Source: Sphingomonas sp. AOB5
GTDB taxonomy: Bacteria; Pseudomonadota; Alphaproteobacteria; Sphingomonadales; Sphingomonadaceae
Length of the DNA: 64,000 bases
Assembly: GCF_029433115.1 (NCBI RefSeq)
Contig: NZ_JARNTV010000007.1
Location: 46,445 to 110,444, forward strand
Reading direction: 5' to 3'
In this document: positions 7,115-17,239 of the stretch, one piece after another
Numbering within the stretch: the stretch's first letter is position 1
How the letters are laid out: each line of letters starts with the position of its first letter
Made by a program: the position numbers and the translations under genes
The notes under the pieces: model-generated
The model's input: the letters and a program-made list of their open reading frames with translations, nothing else
The model's database searches: none
What the model was told of the DNA's origin: nothing

Positions 7115-9334
7115 TCAAGCCAGCGCGGCGTCGTCGCCCATCAGCGCGGGGAAGAAGCCTTCGTGCGCGGCCCGCAGGTCGGCGATCGACACCGTCCAGT
7201 CGCCTTCGTCCAGCTCGAAGATCAGCCGGTCCTTGATGACGCGGCCCAGCGGATCGGCGGGGACGTCGGCGGCATGCGCGGCGGCCATGAAGTCCGCCAG
7301 GCAGGTGTCGCACACCGTGACGACGTACAGGCCCTGATCCTCGCCGAAGAAGCTGCCCGCCACGCCGAACGGCTGCGGCTCGTTGACCAGCACGCCAAGG
7401 TTCGACGCCAGCGCCATTTCGGCCAGCGTCACCGCGAGGCCACCGTCCGACACGTCGTGGCAGGCGGTGATCGAGCCGTTCTGGATCATCTTGCGGATGA
7501 AGTCGCCGGTGCGGCGCTCGGCGGCGAGATCGACCGGGGGCGGGGGGCCATCCTCGCGCCCATGGACTTCGCGCAGCCAGATCGATTGGCCGAGGTCGCC
7601 GCCGCGCTCGCCGATGGCGAGGACGGTGTCGCCCGGGTTCTTGAAGGCGATGGTCGCGGACTTGGTATAGTCCGCCATCAGACCGAGGCCGCCGATTGCC
7701 GGGGTGGGCAGGATCGCGGAGCCGCCGCCAGTGGCCTTCGACTCATTGTAGAGCGAGACGTTGCCCGACACGATCGGGAAGTCGAGCGCGATGCACGCCT
7801 GCGACATGCCATCGAGGCAGCCGACGATCTGGCCCATGATCTCCGGGCGCTGCGGGTTGGCGAAGTTGAGGCAGTTGGTCACCGCGAGCGGCGTCGCGCC
7901 GACACTGGTGAGGTTGCGCCATGCTTCGGCCACCGCCTGCTTCCCGCCCTCGACCGGATCGGCGAAGCAGTAGCGCGGCGTGCAATCGGTGGTGATCGCG
8001 AGGCCCTTTTGCGTGTCGTGCACGCGGACCACTGCGGCGTCGCCGCCTGGGCGCTGGACGGTGTCGGCGCCGACCATGTGGTCATATTGCTCCCAGATCC
8101 AGCGGCGGCTGGCGATGTCGGGCGAACCCATCAGCTTGACCAGATCGCCGCTCAGGTCGGTCGTCTCGGGCACATCGGTCAGCTCCGCGCGCTTGGGCGT
8201 GGGCACATGCGGGCGGTCGTAGAGCGGCGCTTCGTCGGCGAGCGGGGCGAGGGGGATATCGGCGACAGTATCGCCCTTCCACTTCAGCACCATTCGGCCG
8301 GTATCGGTGACATGGCCGATCACCGCGAAATCCAGTTCCCACTTCTCGAAGATCGCCTTGGCGAAAGCCTCGCGGCCGGGCTTGAGCACCATGAGCATGC
8401 GCTCCTGGCTCTCGCTCAGCATCATCTCGTAGGGCGTCATGCCGGTTTCGCGCTGGGGCACGTCGTCCATGATCAGCTCGATGCCGACACCGCCCTTGCT
8501 GGCCATCTCGACCGACGAGCTGGTGAGGCCAGCGGCGCCCATGTCCTGGATCGCGACGATGGCGTCGGAGGACATGAGTTCGAGGCAGGCTTCGATCAGC
8601 AGCTTCTCGGTGAAGGGGTCGCCGACCTGGACGGTGGGGCGCTTCTCCTCCGAATCCTCGCCGAAGTCCGCGCTCGCCATCGTGGCGCCATGGATGCCGT
8701 CGCGGCCGGTCTTGGAGCCGACATAGACGATCGGGTTCCCCACGCCGCTCGCGGCCGAATAGAAGATCTTGTCGGTATCGGCGACGCCGACGGTCATCGC
8801 GTTGACCAGAATGTTGCCGTCATAGGCGGGGTGGAAATTCACCTCGCCGCCCACGGTCGGCACGCCGACGCAATTGCCATAGCCGCCGATGCCATGGACC
8901 ACGCCCGCGATCAGATGGCGCATCTTGGGATGATCGGGCCGGCCGAAGCGTAGCGCATTCATGTTCGCCACCGGGCGCGCGCCCATGGTGAACACGTCGC
9001 GCAGGATGCCGCCCACCCCGGTCGCTGCGCCCTGATAGGGCTCGATGTACGACGGGTGGTTGTGGCTCTCCATCTTGAAGATCGCCGCCTGACCGTCGCC
9101 GATATCGACCACGCCGGCATTCTCGCCCGGGCCGCAGATGACCTGCGGGCCGGTGGTCGGCAGCTTCTTCAGGTGGATGCGGCTCGACTTGTAGCTGCAA
9201 TGCTCGGACCACATGACCGAGAAGATGCCGAGTTCGGTCAGGTTCGGCTCGCGCCCCATGGCGTGCAGGACGCGCTCATATTCCTCGGGGGACAGGCCGT
9301 GTTCGGCGACGATCTCGGGCGTGATCTGGCTCAT
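7115..9334 (-). CDS. purL: Phosphoribosylformylglycinamidine synthase subunit PurL
   Basis: 739 residues, the short (alphaproteobacterial and Gram-positive) PurL form that works with separate PurS and PurQ. Two PurM-like ATP-binding halves are visible: the first with [32 protein letters not shown] and the central [11 protein letters not shown]; the second with the paired motif [15 protein letters not shown]. It catalyses the ATP-dependent conversion of FGAR to FGAM in purine synthesis. purS and purQ are not in the window. Divergent from a PAS-domain gene. Confidence 0.97.
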   Translation of the reverse strand: MSQITPEIVAEHGLSPEEYERVLHAMGREPNLTELGIFSVMWSEHCSYKSSRIHLKKLPTTGPQVICGPGENAGVVDIGDGQAAIFKMESHNHPSYIEPYQGAATGVGGILRDVFTMGARPVANMNALRFGRPDHPKMRHLIAGVVHGIGGYGNCVGVPTVGGEVNFHPAYDGNILVNAMTVGVADTDKIFYSAASGVGNPIVYVGSKTGRDGIHGATMASADFGEDSEEKRPTVQVGDPFTEKLLIEACLELMSSDAIVAIQDMGAAGLTSSSVEMASKGGVGIELIMDDVPQRETGMTPYEMMLSESQERMLMVLKPGREAFAKAIFEKWELDFAVIGHVTDTGRMVLKWKGDTVADIPLAPLADEAPLYDRPHVPTPKRAELTDVPETTDLSGDLVKLMGSPDIASRRWIWEQYDHMVGADTVQRPGGDAAVVRVHDTQKGLAITTDCTPRYCFADPVEGGKQAVAEAWRNLTSVGATPLAVTNCLNFANPQRPEIMGQIVGCLDGMSQACIALDFPIVSGNVSLYNESKATGGGSAILPTPAIGGLGLMADYTKSATIAFKNPGDTVLAIGERGGDLGQSIWLREVHGREDGPPPPVDLAAERRTGDFIRKMIQNGSITACHDVSDGGLAVTLAEMALASNLGVLVNEPQPFGVAGSFFGEDQGLYVVTVCDTCLADFMAAAHAADVPADPLGRVIKDRLIFELDEGDWTVSIADLRAAHEGFFPALMGDDAALA

Positions 9335-9422
9335 GTCCGGTGCCCTTAGCGAGGGCCGCGGCGTTCGTCACCCCGTCTGGGCGATAACCGGTCGTTAACG
9401 ACGCGAGAGGCAGTAGAGCGGC

Positions 9423-9845
9423 ATGGGAATGTCGCTGCCTCGCAACCTGAACATTGCCACGCCGCGCTGGATCGCGCCCGGGCACGACGACCTGCCCGAT
9501 CTTCCCGCCGGGCTGGCTTCGGCCTGGCGATGCGACCTATCCGACGAAAGCCTGACCTGGAGCGCCGGCGTGTTCGACCTGTTCGGCATTCCGCAGGGCG
9601 CGAAGGTCGATCGGCGCGAAGCGGTGGCGATGTATTGCGAGGAATCGCGCGGGCTGCTCGGGCGGCTTCGCTCTCACGCCATCGCGACGTGCGGCAGCTT
9701 CACCTTCGAGGCGCAGATCCGGCGGCTGAACGGCGAACTGCGGTGGATGCGCGTGACTGCGGACGTCGCCCTCAGCAATGGCCGCGCGCGCCACCTCTAC
9801 GGCACGAAGCAGGACATCACCGCGGAGATGACCGCGGCCGGGTGA
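9423..9845 (+). CDS. PAS-domain protein
   Basis: 140 residues. A single PAS/PAC unit: the stretch around WSAGVFDLFGIPQG is a PAS core, and RRLNGELRWMRVTADV followed by GTKQDITAEM is a PAC tail. There is no output domain, so it is a stand-alone sensor module whose ligand and partner are unknown. The start is uncertain: ATG at 9423 or 9429 are both possible. It shares an 88-base divergent promoter region with purL. Confidence 0.75.
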   Translation: MGMSLPRNLNIATPRWIAPGHDDLPDLPAGLASAWRCDLSDESLTWSAGVFDLFGIPQGAKVDRREAVAMYCEESRGLLGRLRSHAIATCGSFTFEAQIRRLNGELRWMRVTADVALSNGRARHLYGTKQDITAEMTAAG

Positions 9846-9898
9846 CGGTCTTGGAACCCCGCCCCTCGGGTGTTAGCCTCGTTGTGGAGGCGATGCGG

Positions 9899-10420
9899 AT
9901 GGGGTGGATCGAGGACAGGTTCCGGCGAAAGTTCGAACGACGCCCTGAGGGCTATCTGTATCGCCAGTCCGACCGCGAAGTGATCTTGACCCGCGAAGAG
10001 GTGGAGGATTTGGTCGCCGAGTGGCGGCGCTATTGGCACAGCCCGATCCTGTGGGGCGGCTGGATGTTGTTCGGTATCGTGTTGCCGTTCATCGCGATCA
10101 CAGCCGATCTGGAACATCGCGATCTGGCGATCATCGCCGGCGGGTTGGCGAACGTCGTGCCGGTGGTGATGCTGGCCTATGCCTGGCGCGGGCCGACCGA
10201 ACTGGCGTTCACGCGCCCGTCTGTCGGACCCGGGCGCGGTGCGACGGGGGTGATCACTGAGATAATCGGGTTCATGTTCGGATTGCTGCAGCTTGGCATG
10301 GTCGATGAGCGATCAGGCCTCTACCCATTACCGTATCTGACGTGGGGTCTTCTTTCGGCTTATACGGGGTTCCTCCTGCTCAAGCGGTTCATCCGGTGGC
10401 GGAAAGCGCGTGCGGCCTAG
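9899..10420 (+). CDS. Membrane protein of unknown function
   Basis: 173 residues. A charged N-terminal part (about 1-45) precedes four hydrophobic segments at about 46-66, 73-92, 115-130 and 140-158. The start at 9899 is chosen because GGAGG at 9886-9890 is eight bases upstream; ATG at 9893 and a GTG at 9842 that overlaps the previous stop are alternatives. I do not recognise a family. Confidence 0.65.
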   Translation: MGWIEDRFRRKFERRPEGYLYRQSDREVILTREEVEDLVAEWRRYWHSPILWGGWMLFGIVLPFIAITADLEHRDLAIIAGGLANVVPVVMLAYAWRGPTELAFTRPSVGPGRGATGVITEIIGFMFGLLQLGMVDERSGLYPLPYLTWGLLSAYTGFLLLKRFIRWRKARAA

Positions 10421-11390
10421 CCTGGCCAGCTTGCTGGCGCTCGGCCTGCTGGTGCTGGCATCGTGCCACGGCGGCGCAGCGACCGAGGCGCAACCCTCCC
10501 GATGGACCCGACTGACCGAGGCGGCGCCCTATCCGGGGTCCTATAATTTCCCGGTGCATGTCGCGGCGGATGGGCGCTTCGTGGCGCTTCATCCCGAAGG
10601 AAGCTGGTCGTCGCGTGACGGCGTGAACTGGACGCGGGAGGCGCTGGCGCCGGTTCCGGTCAACACCGCCTATATGCCGCTGATCCAGCATAAGGGCGCG
10701 GCATGGGCGCTGGGCGCGCATCGCGGCAATTATCAGGGCTTCACTATCGATCCGGTGATCCGGCGTACCAGCGGGGACTATCGCGCATGGGAGACGGTCG
10801 GGCGCTCGCCGACCTTGCCGAAGCTGGTGTTCATGGGCGCGGCAAGCTTCGACGGATCGATCTGGCTGCTGGGCGGGTTCGACGGCAAGGCCGAGAGTAA
10901 CGCCGTGTGGCGCTCGGCCGACGGGATCGCTTGGGAGCGGGTTGCCGAACATGCGCCCTGGTCGCCGCGCGCAAAGCCTTCGGTGGTGGTGTTCCGCGAC
11001 CGGCTCTGGGTGCTGGGCGGCGGCGCGATCGATGGGGCTCAGGCCAACGACGCCTGGTCGAGCGCGGACGGCGTGAACTGGACGCGCGAGACCGCGAGCA
11101 TCGTCACCCCCGCGCCGACCGGTTTCACCGCGCAGGTGTTCGATCGCCGGCTCTGGCTGGTCGGCGCGAACCGCTCTGGCGAGTTCCGCAGCGAGATGCT
11201 GGTATCGGCGGACGGGCGGACATGGACCGCAGTCTCCGCACCATGGACCCCGCGCGGCGGCGTGGCGACATGGACCGATGGCAAGCGCATGTACCTGACC
11301 GGCGGGAAATATTCCTACCCGGTGAATGGCGAACCGAAATTCGTCTATTCCAACGATGTGTGGGCGATGGACGCCGGGGGCGAGCGATGA
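10410..11390 (+). CDS. Lipoprotein with kelch-like or BNR-like repeats
   Basis: 326 residues from a GTG start. The N-terminal LVLASC is a lipobox with the lipid-bearing cysteine at about 19. The body has repeats with W-S-x-DG-NWTRE signatures (for example SSRDGVNWTREAL, SSADGVNWTRETA, VSADGRTWTAVS), which suggests a beta-propeller. Its start overlaps the stop of the preceding membrane protein gene by 11 bases. Function is unknown; probably outer-membrane or periplasm anchored. Confidence 0.75.
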   Translation: MRPSLASLLALGLLVLASCHGGAATEAQPSRWTRLTEAAPYPGSYNFPVHVAADGRFVALHPEGSWSSRDGVNWTREALAPVPVNTAYMPLIQHKGAAWALGAHRGNYQGFTIDPVIRRTSGDYRAWETVGRSPTLPKLVFMGAASFDGSIWLLGGFDGKAESNAVWRSADGIAWERVAEHAPWSPRAKPSVVVFRDRLWVLGGGAIDGAQANDAWSSADGVNWTRETASIVTPAPTGFTAQVFDRRLWLVGANRSGEFRSEMLVSADGRTWTAVSAPWTPRGGVATWTDGKRMYLTGGKYSYPVNGEPKFVYSNDVWAMDAGGER

Positions 11391-11421
11391 CGGGCTGCCC
11401 CGCCATCGCCGCCGGTTCGTG

Positions 11422-11736
11422 TCAGGCGCAGTAGCCGAAGCCGATGCGTTCGTTCCCTTCGAACACCTCGCAATAATTATATTCGTACCAGGTATAGTCG
11501 CGGCCGGAGATCACGACCGGGTGCCACCGGTTCGGGCACACGCCGGCATAGGCGGCTTCGATACATTCGGCTTCGCTCACCAGACCGTAACTCTGCCAAT
11601 TGGCATGGCAGTCTGTCGCTGCAGTGGCGAAGTAGCTGTCGCAGAAGGTTGATTCCTGCGCCAAGGCGGGTGCCGCGTTGGCCAGCGTCGCGGCGACGCC
11701 GAGGGTAGCGAAAACACTCTTCAGAATTTTAGCCAT
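11422..11736 (-). CDS. Small exported cysteine-rich protein
   Basis: 104 residues. A signal peptide (hydrophobic VFATLGVAATL, cleavage near APALAQ) is followed by a mature part of about 75 residues with six cysteines and many aromatic residues, so it is probably a disulfide-bonded periplasmic or secreted protein. I chose the ATG at 11736, with GGAG six bases upstream; ATG at 11748 would add four residues. No family recognised. It is convergent with the kelch-like lipoprotein. Confidence 0.6.
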   Translation of the reverse strand: MAKILKSVFATLGVAATLANAAPALAQESTFCDSYFATAATDCHANWQSYGLVSEAECIEAAYAGVCPNRWHPVVISGRDYTWYEYNYCEVFEGNERIGFGYCA

Positions 11737-11862
11737 TATCCTCTCCATTCGGGGCTGAATGCCCCGGCGGAGACCATCTCACAAATCGGCGCGCAAAAGC
11801 GTTGAGCAACCGAAATGGATCAAAAACAGTTGGTTAGGGATGCGGCAAGGACGTTGCGGGCG

Positions 11863-12201
11863 TCAGAGGATCTCGCGCACCTTCTCGGGCGGGCGACCCA
11901 GCCGGACGCCCTTTCCGGTCTCGACCAGCGGGCGTTCGATCAGGATCGGATCGGCGATCATCGCGTCGAGGATCGCATCGTCGCTGGCGTCCTTCAGCGC
12001 CTTCGCACCGTCCTCCGCCTTGCGCAGCCCGTCGCGCGGGGTCATGCCCGCACGGGCGTACAGATCGGCCAGTTTGGCGCGGGTCGGCGGGGTCTTCAGA
12101 TATTCGACCACCTCGACCTCGAGACCCGGCGTATCGTTCAGGATCGCGAGCGTCTCGCGGCTCTTGGAGCAGCGCGGATTGTGCCAGATCGTCGCTTTCA
12201 T
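11863..12201 (-). CDS. arsC: ArsC-family arsenate reductase (glutaredoxin type)
   Basis: 112 residues. The N-terminal HNPRCSKSRETL holds the single active cysteine (Cys11) of the ArsC/YfgD family. The family reduces arsenate with glutathione and glutaredoxin; the conserved C-terminal arginines are present in LIERPLVETGKGVRLGRPPE. There is no arsR or arsB nearby, so a housekeeping YfgD-like role is as likely as arsenic resistance. It lies three bases after the next minus-strand gene. Confidence 0.88.
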   Translation of the reverse strand: MKATIWHNPRCSKSRETLAILNDTPGLEVEVVEYLKTPPTRAKLADLYARAGMTPRDGLRKAEDGAKALKDASDDAILDAMIADPILIERPLVETGKGVRLGRPPEKVREIL

Positions 12202-12204
12202 CGG

Positions 12205-12705
12205 TTACGCCTTCGGAACATAGCTGGCGGGAATTTTCGCCGGTTTGCAGGTGAGCGTGCCGTGGAACAGCGCGGTCATGGTCGTCGTGCCGATCATGTC
12301 GAATTTGGTGTCGAGCTTGCCCGTGCCGCGGTCCCAGTCGAACAGGGAAACACGGCGCCAGGTGGTTGCTTGCTCGCCTGTGCCGGTACGGGTGATCTCA
12401 CCTGAGACGGTGATGCGGGTCGCGGAAAAGTCGCGCGTGCATCCGGCATCGATCCGGCAGACGTCCTCGAACTTCACCCCATCCAGGCCCATCCGCTCGA
12501 CTGTCTTCGCGCCCTCGTCGATCACGTAAAGGACGCCGCTGGCCCTCGAGCTTGTCACCTGCGCGGGTGAGCCGGGCCGCTGCACCGTGGCAGTGTTGGT
12601 GCCGCTGCATGAAATCGCGAAGCGGCCCGCCTGTTGGACGGCCTGAGCGGAGGCGGGGCCTGCGATCACGCTGCCAAGCGCCAGTCCCAACACAGACTTT
12701 CGCAT
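12205..12705 (-). CDS. Exported protein of unknown function
   Basis: 166 residues. The signal peptide is clear (MRKSVLGLALGSVIAGPASAQA, cleavage about residue 21). The mature part contains two cysteine pairs (SCSG; DVCRIDAGCTRD) and beta-strand-like alternation. No family recognised. It ends three bases before arsC, so the two are probably one transcript. Confidence 0.6.
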   Translation of the reverse strand: MRKSVLGLALGSVIAGPASAQAVQQAGRFAISCSGTNTATVQRPGSPAQVTSSRASGVLYVIDEGAKTVERMGLDGVKFEDVCRIDAGCTRDFSATRITVSGEITRTGTGEQATTWRRVSLFDWDRGTGKLDTKFDMIGTTTMTALFHGTLTCKPAKIPASYVPKA

Positions 12706-12723
12706 CACCCGCTCCCCCTTAGT

Positions 12724-14076
12724 TCAGCCTTCCTGCTTGGCCAGCCATTCCTCGAGCCACTTGATCGTATACGCGCCCTGCTGGAACTCGGGATCGTCGA
12801 GCAGTGCCTGATGCAGCGGGATGGTCGTCTTCATCCCCTCGATCACGAACTCCTCCAGGCTGCGGCGCAGGCGGCGCAGCGCGCCCTGACGCGTGGTGCC
12901 GTAAACGATCAGCTTGGCGATCATCGAGTCGTAGTAGGGAGGCACGCGATAGCCGGCATAGAGGCCGCTATCGACGCGGACGTTCATGCCGCCGGGGGCG
13001 TGATACTGTTTCACCGTGCCGGGCGAGGGGGCGAAGGTGCGCGGGTCCTCGGCATTGATGCGGCATTCGATGGCGTGGCCGCGGAACTGCACGTCCTGCT
13101 GGCGCAGCGTCAGGCCGTGCCCCTCGGCAACGCGGATCTGCTCGCGGACCAGGTCGAGGCCGGTGATCGCTTCGGTCACCGGATGCTCCACCTGCAGGCG
13201 GGTGTTCATCTCGATGAAGTAGAACTCGCCATCCTCCCACAGGAACTCGATCGTGCCCGCGCCGCGATAGCCCATATCGGCCATCGCCTTGGCGCAGATG
13301 CCGCCGATGCGCTCGCGCTCCTCGGCCGACAGGATCGGCGAGGGGGCTTCCTCCAGCACCTTCTGGTGGCGCCGCTGCAGCGAGCAGTCGCGCTCGCCCA
13401 GATGGATCGCATTGCCTTCGCCGTCGCCGAAGACCTGGATCTCGATATGGCGCGGATTGCCGAGATATTTTTCGAGATAGACGGTGGCGTCGCCGAAGGC
13501 CGCTTTGGCTTCGGAGCCCGCCTGCAGCATCTGGGTCTCGAGCTCGGCGGGGTCATGGACCACCTTCATGCCGCGCCCGCCGCCGCCCGATGCGGCCTTG
13601 ATGATCACCGGATAGCCGGCCTTCTCGGCGATCGCCTTGGCTTCGTCGACATCGCTGATCGCGCCGTCCGAACCGGGGACCAGCGGCAGGCCGAGTGCGC
13701 CAGCGGTGCGCTTCGCCTCGATCTTGTCGCCCATGGTGCGGATATGCTCGGGCTTCGGCCCGACGAAGATGATGCCGTGCGCCTCGACGATCTCGGCGAA
13801 CTTGGCGTTCTCGCTCAGGAAGCCGTAACCCGGATGGATCGCATCCGCGCCCGAGATTTCGGCAGCGGAAATGATCGCGGGGATGTTGAGATAGCTGTCG
13901 GTCGCGCTGGGCGGCCCGATGCAGATCGCTTCGTCGGCCAGACGGACATGCATCGCCTCGGTATCGGCGGTGGAGTGCACCGCGACGGTCTTGATGCCCA
14001 TTTCGTGACATGCACGATGGATGCGCAGCGCGATCTCGCCGCGATTGGCGATCAGCAGCTTCTCGATCTTTTTCAT
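12724..14076 (-). CDS. accC: Acetyl-CoA carboxylase, biotin carboxylase subunit
   Basis: 450 residues, full length. The N-terminal [13 protein letters not shown], the glycine-rich ATP-grasp loop GGGGRGMK, and the motif [10 protein letters not shown] are all present. The enzyme carboxylates the biotin on AccB using ATP and bicarbonate, the first step of fatty-acid synthesis. The ATG at 14076 gives the usual [13 protein letters not shown]; a longer reading to 14109 has no family support. It lies four bases after accB, in the standard aroQ-accB-accC order. Confidence 0.98.
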   Translation of the reverse strand: MKKIEKLLIANRGEIALRIHRACHEMGIKTVAVHSTADTEAMHVRLADEAICIGPPSATDSYLNIPAIISAAEISGADAIHPGYGFLSENAKFAEIVEAHGIIFVGPKPEHIRTMGDKIEAKRTAGALGLPLVPGSDGAISDVDEAKAIAEKAGYPVIIKAASGGGGRGMKVVHDPAELETQMLQAGSEAKAAFGDATVYLEKYLGNPRHIEIQVFGDGEGNAIHLGERDCSLQRRHQKVLEEAPSPILSAEERERIGGICAKAMADMGYRGAGTIEFLWEDGEFYFIEMNTRLQVEHPVTEAITGLDLVREQIRVAEGHGLTLRQQDVQFRGHAIECRINAEDPRTFAPSPGTVKQYHAPGGMNVRVDSGLYAGYRVPPYYDSMIAKLIVYGTTRQGALRRLRRSLEEFVIEGMKTTIPLHQALLDDPEFQQGAYTIKWLEEWLAKQEG

Positions 14077-14080
14077 GGGG

Positions 14081-14569
14081 TTACTCGACCACCACGAGTG
14101 GCTGGTCATACTCGACCGGCTGCTTGTCCTGAACCAGGATCGCGGTGACCGTGCCGGCGGCAGGGGCGGTGATCGGGTTCATCGTCTTCATCGCTTCGAT
14201 GATCAGCAGCGTGTCGCCGGCCTTCACCTTCTGGCCCACGCTGACGAATGCCGGGGCTTCCGGATTCGCAGCGAGATAGGCGGTGCCGACCATCGGCGAC
14301 TTGACCGCGTTCGCGGCGCTGGGCGCAGCGGCAGGCGCTTCGGCCGGAGCAGCAGCGGCGGGTGCTGCAACCGCAACCGGCGCGGGCGCGGCGGCGACCG
14401 GTGCGGCGGCCTGAACCACCTGCTGCGCGGCCTTGCGTGCGACCCGGATGCGGCGTTCGCCGTCCTCGACTTCGATTTCGGTCAGCTGGGTCTCGTCGAG
14501 CACGGCAGCCAACTGGCGCACGATTTCGATATCGACCTGCATCGCGCCCGTATTGTTCTTATCGGTCAT
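14081..14569 (-). CDS. accB: Acetyl-CoA carboxylase biotin carboxyl carrier protein
   Basis: 162 residues. An N-terminal helix-rich part, a long Ala/Pro linker at about 50-85, and a biotinyl domain whose acceptor lysine is in EAMKTMN (the usual form is EAMKMMN; threonine replaces the second methionine). It carries the carboxyl group from AccC to the carboxyltransferase. The start at 14569 (MTDKNNTG) is where the family begins. Confidence 0.96.
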   Translation of the reverse strand: MTDKNNTGAMQVDIEIVRQLAAVLDETQLTEIEVEDGERRIRVARKAAQQVVQAAAPVAAAPAPVAVAAPAAAAPAEAPAAAPSAANAVKSPMVGTAYLAANPEAPAFVSVGQKVKAGDTLLIIEAMKTMNPITAPAAGTVTAILVQDKQPVEYDQPLVVVE

Positions 14570-14603
14570 TTCGACTCTTCTTTCGATGAAACCGCGCCCT
14601 CTG

Positions 14604-15038
14604 TCAGAGTCCTGCGGCTGCTTCAAGCGCAAGCATGTAGGATAGCGCCCCGAAACCCGCGATGGTTCCCTTGGCGGCCATGCCGACATAGCTATGGTGG
14701 CGGAATTCCTCCCGCGTGTGCGGGTTGGAAAGGTGGACTTCGATAACGGGCGTCCTGATCGCCCGGATCGCATCGTAGAGCGCGACGCTGGTATGGGTGA
14801 ACGCGCCGGCATTGAGCAGGATCGCCTTGGCCTCACGCGCCTGCGCCTCGTGCATCCAGTCGATCAGATGCCCTTCGTGATTCGACTGGCGCAGGTCGAT
14901 TTCCAGACCGAGCTGCTTCGCCCGGTCTTCCATCCGCCCGGCAATGTCGTCGAGCGTGTCGTGGCCGTAAATCTCCGGCTCGCGCAGGCCCAGCAGATTC
15001 AGGTTCGGGCCGTTGAGCACGTAGATCAGGCCGGCCAT
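14604..15038 (-). CDS. aroQ: 3-dehydroquinate dehydratase, type II
   Basis: 144 residues, the typical size. [17 protein letters not shown] near the N-terminus carries the catalytic tyrosine and arginine loop, and [15 protein letters not shown] carries the substrate-binding histidine. It dehydrates 3-dehydroquinate in the shikimate pathway. First gene of the aroQ-accB-accC cluster, divergent from thiSG. Confidence 0.97.
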   Translation of the reverse strand: MAGLIYVLNGPNLNLLGLREPEIYGHDTLDDIAGRMEDRAKQLGLEIDLRQSNHEGHLIDWMHEAQAREAKAILLNAGAFTHTSVALYDAIRAIRTPVIEVHLSNPHTREEFRHHSYVGMAAKGTIAGFGALSYMLALEAAAGL

Positions 15039-15138
15039 TGTTCCCCTTTCCGGTTGCGATGGGCGCGCCTTTCGGTTGCGGCGTGCGCGTGCGCCTCCCT
15101 ATATGAGCGCGTCCCAGCGATCAAATCGGATTCCCCTA

Positions 15139-16140
15139 GTGCACACTGACGGCACCGTCTCCATCACCGTAAATGGCGAGCACAAGCGCGTCACCGCGGG
15201 CCTCAACCTGCTTCAGCTTGCCGAAGAGCTGGGCCTCGTCCCCGAAAAGCTGGCGGTGGAGCGCAACCTCGAAGTGGTGCCGCGCTCGACGCTGGGCGAT
15301 GTGATCGTCGAGGATGGCGACGAGCTTGAGATCGTGCACTTTGTCGGCGGCGGCGATCACGGCAAGGTCGATGACGACAGCTGGAGCGTGGCAGGCAAGA
15401 CCTTCCGCTCGCGCCTGATCGTCGGCACCGGCAAGTACAAGGATTTCGAACAGAACGCCGCCGCGGTCGCGGCTTCGGGCGCGGAGATCGTGACCGTCGC
15501 GGTGCGCCGGGTGAACGTCAGCGATCCGAACGCGCCGATGCTGACCGACTATATCGATCCCAAGAAGATCACTTACCTACCCAACACCGCGGGCTGCTTC
15601 GATGCCGAGTCGGCGATCCGCACCCTGCGCCTCGCGCGCGAGGCGGGGGGCTGGGAGCTGGTGAAGCTCGAAGTGCTGGGCGAAGCGCGGACGCTGTATC
15701 CCGATATGGTCGAGACGCTGCGCGCGACCGAGATTCTGGCCAAGGAGGGTTTCCTCCCCATGGTCTATTGCGTCGACGATCCCATCGCGGCGAAGCGGCT
15801 GGAGGATGTCGGTGCGGTGGCGATCATGCCGCTGGGTGCGCCCATCGGATCCGGCCTTGGCATCCAGAACCAGGTGACGATCCGCCTGATCGTCGAGGGC
15901 GCGAAAGTGCCGGTGCTGGTCGATGCCGGTGTCGGCAGCGCGAGCGACGCGGCGGTGGCGATGGAGCTGGGCTGCGACGGCGTGCTGATGAACACCGCGA
16001 TCGCCGAAGCCAAGGACCCGATCCTGATGGCCGCGGCGATGAAGGCGGCGGTCGAGGCCGGGCGGCTTTCCTATCGCGCGGGCCGGATGGGCAAGCGCCG
16101 CTATGCCGATCCCAGCAGCCCGCTGGCCGGGCTGATCTGA
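15139..16140 (+). CDS. thiG: ThiS-ThiG fusion: sulfur carrier plus thiazole synthase
   Basis: About 333 residues. Residues about 6-70 are a ThiS ubiquitin-like domain ending in VGGGDHG; about 78-333 are ThiG, with the Schiff-base lysine in [16 protein letters not shown] and the phosphate loop [10 protein letters not shown]. In unfused systems the ThiS C-terminal Gly-Gly must be free for thiocarboxylation; here it is internal (see findings). The start is not certain: GTG at 15139 begins the ThiS domain, ATG at 15103 would add 12 residues, and neither has a good ribosome-binding site. Confidence 0.93.
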   Translation: MHTDGTVSITVNGEHKRVTAGLNLLQLAEELGLVPEKLAVERNLEVVPRSTLGDVIVEDGDELEIVHFVGGGDHGKVDDDSWSVAGKTFRSRLIVGTGKYKDFEQNAAAVAASGAEIVTVAVRRVNVSDPNAPMLTDYIDPKKITYLPNTAGCFDAESAIRTLRLAREAGGWELVKLEVLGEARTLYPDMVETLRATEILAKEGFLPMVYCVDDPIAAKRLEDVGAVAIMPLGAPIGSGLGIQNQVTIRLIVEGAKVPVLVDAGVGSASDAAVAMELGCDGVLMNTAIAEAKDPILMAAAMKAAVEAGRLSYRAGRMGKRRYADPSSPLAGLI

Positions 16141-16904
16141 TGCGGGGGCTGGCGCTGTTGCTGGGCGCAGCACTTGCGCTGGGCGGCTGCGGCGGCGCGG
16201 TGAAACAACCGGCCAAGGCGGAGGCCGATGTCCGGCTGGAGACGCTGCAGCTCAAGGCGGCGGACGGCGTCGCGGTGTATGGCACCTATGTCGAGCCGGC
16301 CGATCCGCATGCGGTGATCCTGCTGTTCCATCAGGCGGGATCGGGGCAGGGCGAATATGCCACCATCGTGCCGCGGCTGACGGCCGAGGGCTATGCGGTG
16401 CTCACCATCGACCAGCGTTCGGGCGGCGACATGTTCGGCGGCAACTGGACGGTAAAGGCGCTGGGGCGCGAAGCGGGCTATCTCGACGCGCGCAAGGATC
16501 TGGAAGCGGCGCTCGCCTGGGCACAGGCGAAGAAGCGACCGGTGATCCTGTGGGGCAGCAGCTATTCGGCGTCGCTGGCCTTTCTGGTCGCGGCGGACCA
16601 TCCGGGGCAGGTCGCGGGTTTGCTGGCCTTCTCGCCGGACGAATATTTCGAGGGCAAGCCGAGTGTCGGCGATGCCGCGAAGAAGCTGACCATCCCCGTC
16701 TTCGTCACCTCGTCGCAGGAGCCGGATGAGATCGCGGCGGCCAAGGCGCTGATCGACGCGGTGCCATCGCCGGCCAAACGCCAGTTCATGCCGACACAGG
16801 GCGGCGTCCATGGCTCGTCGATCCTGATCGCGAAGCGCAATCCGCAGGGCGCGGACGCAGCCTGGGCGGCGGTGATGCCCTTCCTGCGAGGGATCGCGCG
16901 GTAG
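16140..16904 (+). CDS. Alpha/beta-hydrolase lipoprotein
   Basis: 254 residues. A lipoprotein signal ends in ALALGGC (lipid-bearing cysteine near residue 17). The hydrolase core follows, with LLFHQAGSGQGEY as the oxyanion strand and LWGSSYSASLA as the nucleophile elbow (GxSxS, a variant of GxSxG). The catalytic histidine is probably in QGGVHGSS near residue 224. Substrate unknown. The ATG overlaps the thiSG stop (TGATG), so it is in that operon. Confidence 0.8.
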   Translation: MRGLALLLGAALALGGCGGAVKQPAKAEADVRLETLQLKAADGVAVYGTYVEPADPHAVILLFHQAGSGQGEYATIVPRLTAEGYAVLTIDQRSGGDMFGGNWTVKALGREAGYLDARKDLEAALAWAQAKKRPVILWGSSYSASLAFLVAADHPGQVAGLLAFSPDEYFEGKPSVGDAAKKLTIPVFVTSSQEPDEIAAAKALIDAVPSPAKRQFMPTQGGVHGSSILIAKRNPQGADAAWAAVMPFLRGIAR

Positions 16905-16913
16905 CCTATTTAA

Positions 16914-17032
16914 TCCTCCCCCGGGAGGGGGAGGGGGACCGCGAAGCGGTGGAGGGGGCTGCCGCAGGCGATATCGCTTGGGGCGCTCCCCCTCCGTCAG
17001 GCTGCGCCTGCCACCTCCCCCTCCGGGGGAGG
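16914..17032. repeat. Palindromic intergenic repeat, copy 1
   Basis: A 119-bp element with terminal inverted repeats (CCTCCCCC... and ...GGGGGAGG) and internal palindromic blocks such as ACCGCGAAGCGGT and GCAGGCGATATCGCTTG. It is nearly identical to the copy at 18607-18723. It lies between convergent genes, where such elements may act as bidirectional terminators. Confidence 0.85.
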
Positions 17033-17239
17033 AGTTGGCATGCTTGCAATGTAGGATTTCCGCTGCTGCACTCCGCGTGCCGGGGCCACCGTCCGGCCGC
17101 TCTTTGACATGCCGCAGCCTCGGGCAAAAATTCACCCAGGAAGGGTAAAATCCAACAGCGAAACCGCCGCGCTCGCGAAACGCTATGGCAGTGTGACTCT
17201 TGTGACTCTTGCTACCCCGATGGGGTAATCGCGAAAGCC
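17033..17239. other. Intergenic region without a recognised gene
   Basis: I see no convincing gene. There is a 9-base tandem direct repeat TGTGACTCT (17192-17209) and a small perfect hairpin TACCCC-GAT-GGGGTA (17213-17227), neither with a T-run. Together with the repeat, this makes the 335-base gap between the hydrolase and methyltransferase genes. Confidence 0.6.

Noticed and set aside
7163..8953. A 596-codon open frame opposite purL
   Set aside because: purL motifs are complete on the minus strand.
12634..14148. A 504-codon open frame opposite accC
   Set aside because: accC is unmistakable on the minus strand; the other frame is its complement.
15039..15138. TPP riboswitch before thiSG
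   Set aside because: The 100-base gap lacks the conserved THI-box core (CUGAGA) and has no room for the full fold.
17213..17227. Terminator for the methyltransferase gene
   Set aside because: The 6-bp stem TACCCC/GGGGTA has no T-run on the minus strand.
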